Origin: CAYSEW01 sp964430245
GTDB taxonomy: Bacteria > Bacteroidota > Bacteroidia > Flavobacteriales_D > Parvicellaceae
Direction of reading: 5' to 3'
DNA: 7,891 nucleotides
Assembly (NCBI GenBank): GCA_964430245.1
Contig: CAYSEW010000050.1
Coordinates: 1 to 7,891, forward strand
The notes beneath the pieces were generated by a model. It did no database searches. It saw only the letters and a list, made by a program, of their open reading frames with translations, and was not told where the DNA came from. Position 1 is the stretch's first letter. Each line of letters begins with the position of its first letter. Shown piece by piece: positions 6,555-7,891 of this stretch. Both the position numbers and the translations under genes were made by a program.

Positions 6555-7489
6555 TGGACTTTATAGAGCTAATATCTGGACTTATCATTTTACTAATTGG
6601 GGGAGAATTTATTGTAAAGGGTGCAGTTTTAGTAGCTAATAAATTTCATATATCACCAATGGTGATAGGGCTGACAATTGTTTCCTTTGGAACTTCTGCT
6701 CCTGAGCTTTTAGTAAGTATTAAAGCGGCTACAGAAGGTAACCCAGATATAGCTGTAGGTAATGTTGTTGGTTCAAACATTGCCAATTTAGCATTAGTAC
6801 TTGGAATAACTGTTTTATTTATACCAATTGTCATTGATCGTTCTAAGATCATGATTAATTGGGTTTTTATGATGCTAGCTACTATTGTTTTTTATTTATT
6901 TTCAATTAATGGATGGGTGGAAGAATGGGAAGGGGTAATTCTATTTTTAGCTTTAATTGTATTCATCTTTTTTTTAATTCGGTTTTCAGATAATAAATCA
7001 CCTAAAGATTCAGAACATACTCTTACTAACAACACTAATCAAAAGCCAATAGTTATAATACTTTACTTGCTATTAGGAATATTTGGATTGTATTTTGGTG
7101 CTGAATTTTTAGTAGAAGGCGCTGTTTCTATAGCACATAAATTGGGAATGTCAGAGGCTGTTATTGGGGTCACTATTGTTGCTTTAGGGACCTCTGCTCC
7201 AGAATTAACTGCTTCTATTGTAGCAGCTTATAGAAAAGAATCTGGGATCTCAATTGGAAATTTAATTGGATCAAATATTTTTAATATTATGGCTGTAATT
7301 GGCATAACAGGAATGGTTAACCCTGTTTCAATTTCATCAAAAATAATGTCTTTTGATATGTATTGGTTATTGGGTATTTCACTTATGATTTTGCCTTTAA
7401 TAATTATTGGTTCTAGAATTGGAAGATTAAAAGGTTTGTTGTTGTTAATAATCTATATTTCTTATATAGCTCTTGTTTTGAATCATTAA
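6554..7489 (+). CDS. Na+/Ca2+ exchanger-family (CaCA) antiporter
   Basis: This 311-residue inner-membrane protein belongs to the YrbG-like branch of the Ca2+/cation antiporters, which usually use ion gradients to expel Ca2+. It has two inverted alpha repeats. Alpha-1 is GLTIVSFGTSAPELLVS (39-55, Glu51) with GNVVGSNIANL (69-79, Asn78). Alpha-2 is GVTIVALGTSAPELTAS (205-221, Glu217) with GNLIGSNIFNI (235-245, Asn244). About ten membrane segments are visible, split five and five by a short hydrophilic loop (about 145-164), the classic architecture. Both ion-binding glutamates are intact. Asn244 lies where, as I recall, the archaeal NCX_Mj has Asp240; an Asn there is found in K+-independent NCX proteins. 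The ATG overlaps the tatA stop as TAATG, so translation is probably coupled. The functional link to Tat export is unclear and may be only shared transcription. Substrate (Ca2+ or another cation) is inferred from family. Confidence 0.93.
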   Translation: MDFIELISGLIILLIGGEFIVKGAVLVANKFHISPMVIGLTIVSFGTSAPELLVSIKAATEGNPDIAVGNVVGSNIANLALVLGITVLFIPIVIDRSKIMINWVFMMLATIVFYLFSINGWVEEWEGVILFLALIVFIFFLIRFSDNKSPKDSEHTLTNNTNQKPIVIILYLLLGIFGLYFGAEFLVEGAVSIAHKLGMSEAVIGVTIVALGTSAPELTASIVAAYRKESGISIGNLIGSNIFNIMAVIGITGMVNPVSISSKIMSFDMYWLLGISLMILPLIIIGSRIGRLKGLLLLIIYISYIALVLNH

Positions 7490-7556
7490 TCGTTAACAAA
7501 ACTCTTTAAATGTTAATAAAATATGTTGATTTCATAAAAAGAAATTGCTGGCTGGA

Positions 7557-7587
7557 TTGTATTATTTTTTTAATAAAATTATTTTTG
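7557..7587 (+). promoter_or_regulatory. Probable promoter of the glutamine synthetase gene
   Basis: TTG at 7557-7559 and TATTTTTG at 7580-7587 are separated by 20 nt, the same spacing as at secDF and a full match to the Bacteroidota consensus. Initiation near 7592-7595 would give a leader of about 35 nt that is almost purely A/T and ends in AAAAATAAATA before the ATG. I see no clear operator. The spacer also holds a weak inverted repeat, TTAACA (7493-7498) with TGTTAA (7511-7516), just after the exchanger stop; it lacks a U-tract. Confidence 0.7.
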
Positions 7588-7628
7588 CCTTTAATATAAT
7601 TGTTATTCTAAAATTTAAAAATAAATAA

Positions 7629-7891
7629 ATGGGGAAATCTAAATTAGAATATATATGGCTTGATGGTTATTATCCTACTCAAAACATGAGAAGTAAAACT
7701 AAGGTAATTGATGATTTTAGTGGGAAGTTAGAGGATGTACCTGTGTGGTCTTTCGATGGTAGTTCAACTAGACAGGCTAAAGGGAATTCGTCCGATTGTT
7801 TGTTGAAACCAGTTGCTATATTTAATGATCCGGCAAGAAGTAATGGCTATCTTGTAATGACAGAAGTAATGAATCCAGATGGAACTCCTCA
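7629..7891 (+). CDS. glnII: Type II glutamine synthetase, N-terminal part (cut by window end)
   Basis: Glutamine synthetase makes glutamine from glutamate, ammonia and ATP in the cytoplasm, the main entry of ammonium into metabolism. The first 87 codons are present and the frame stays open to the window edge. The protein begins MGKSKLEYIWLDGYYPTQNM and continues with RSKTKV, a short linker, then VPVWSFDGSSTRQA (38-50), PVAIFNDPAR (61-70) and YLVMTEVMNPDGTP (74-87). The order EYIW-DG, RSK, W-x-[FY]-DGSST-x-QA, [IV]F-x-DP-x-R and an 'LVM' strand is that of the beta-grasp domain of the eukaryote-like type II enzymes. It does not resemble bacterial GlnA type I. The catalytic domain lies beyond the window. 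The start follows an A-rich leader and a good promoter, so it is well supported. The symbol reflects the enzyme type; annotators may use glnA. Confidence 0.93.
   Translation, partial: MGKSKLEYIWLDGYYPTQNMRSKTKVIDDFSGKLEDVPVWSFDGSSTRQAKGNSSDCLLKPVAIFNDPARSNGYLVMTEVMNPDGTP

Noticed and set aside
6646..6852. Open frame of 68 codons on the minus strand inside the exchanger gene
   Set aside because: It is antisense to the alpha-1 repeat, which is strongly conserved on the plus strand.
7493..7516. Inverted repeat TTAACA/TGTTAA after the exchanger as terminator or operator
   Set aside because: Six AT-rich pairs with a 12-nt loop and no U-tract are expected by chance at this composition, and the repeat is too far from the next promoter to be a clear operator.
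1..7891. CRISPR array, tRNA, insertion sequence, prophage or defence island
   Set aside because: I read both strands and found no spaced direct repeats outside the protein-coding calcium loops, no cloverleaf-like sequence, no transposase or integrase motifs, and no defence-type domains.

Overview
The window is AT-rich and looks like the chromosome of a member of the Bacteroidota, most likely a marine flavobacterium-like lineage. Five things point there: a fused SecDF protein; a secreted repeat protein ending in a type IX secretion (T9SS) sorting domain; a beta-grasp type II glutamine synthetase; start codons preceded by A/T-rich sequence instead of Shine-Dalgarno motifs; and three promoters matching the Bacteroidota pattern TTG-N(about 20)-TAnnTTTG.

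Layout. On the minus strand, reading leftward from 2680, a 734-residue FG-GAP/VCBS-type propeller protein with a T9SS C-terminal domain overlaps by 11 nt a 124-residue lipoprotein that ends at 112. A 168-nt divergent spacer (2681-2848) carries a clear rightward promoter. On the plus strand come secDF (2849-6229, 1126 residues), a 70-nt gap with a possible terminator and a promoter, tatA (6300-6554), a Na+/Ca2+ exchanger-family gene coupled to tatA through TAATG (6554-7489), a 139-nt spacer with another promoter, and the first 87 codons of a type II glutamine synthetase (7629 to the window edge). No stretch above 300 nt lacks a gene. No tRNA, rRNA, CRISPR array, insertion sequence or phage gene is visible.

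How the genes relate. The dominant theme is protein export. SecDF uses the proton gradient to help Sec cargo complete translocation, and TatA belongs to the parallel Tat pathway for folded cargo. The divergent pair would itself need Sec: the lipoprotein through a lipobox signal peptide, and the large protein through a signal peptide followed by the T9SS. The exchanger and glutamine synthetase look like housekeeping neighbours.

I see no clear undescribed system. The points most worth a second look are a roughly 200-residue segment near the SecDF N-terminus holding a motif repeated about three times, a tatA gene whose promoter sits so close to the ATG that its mRNA may be leaderless, and a Cys/His-rich insert in the secreted propeller protein.
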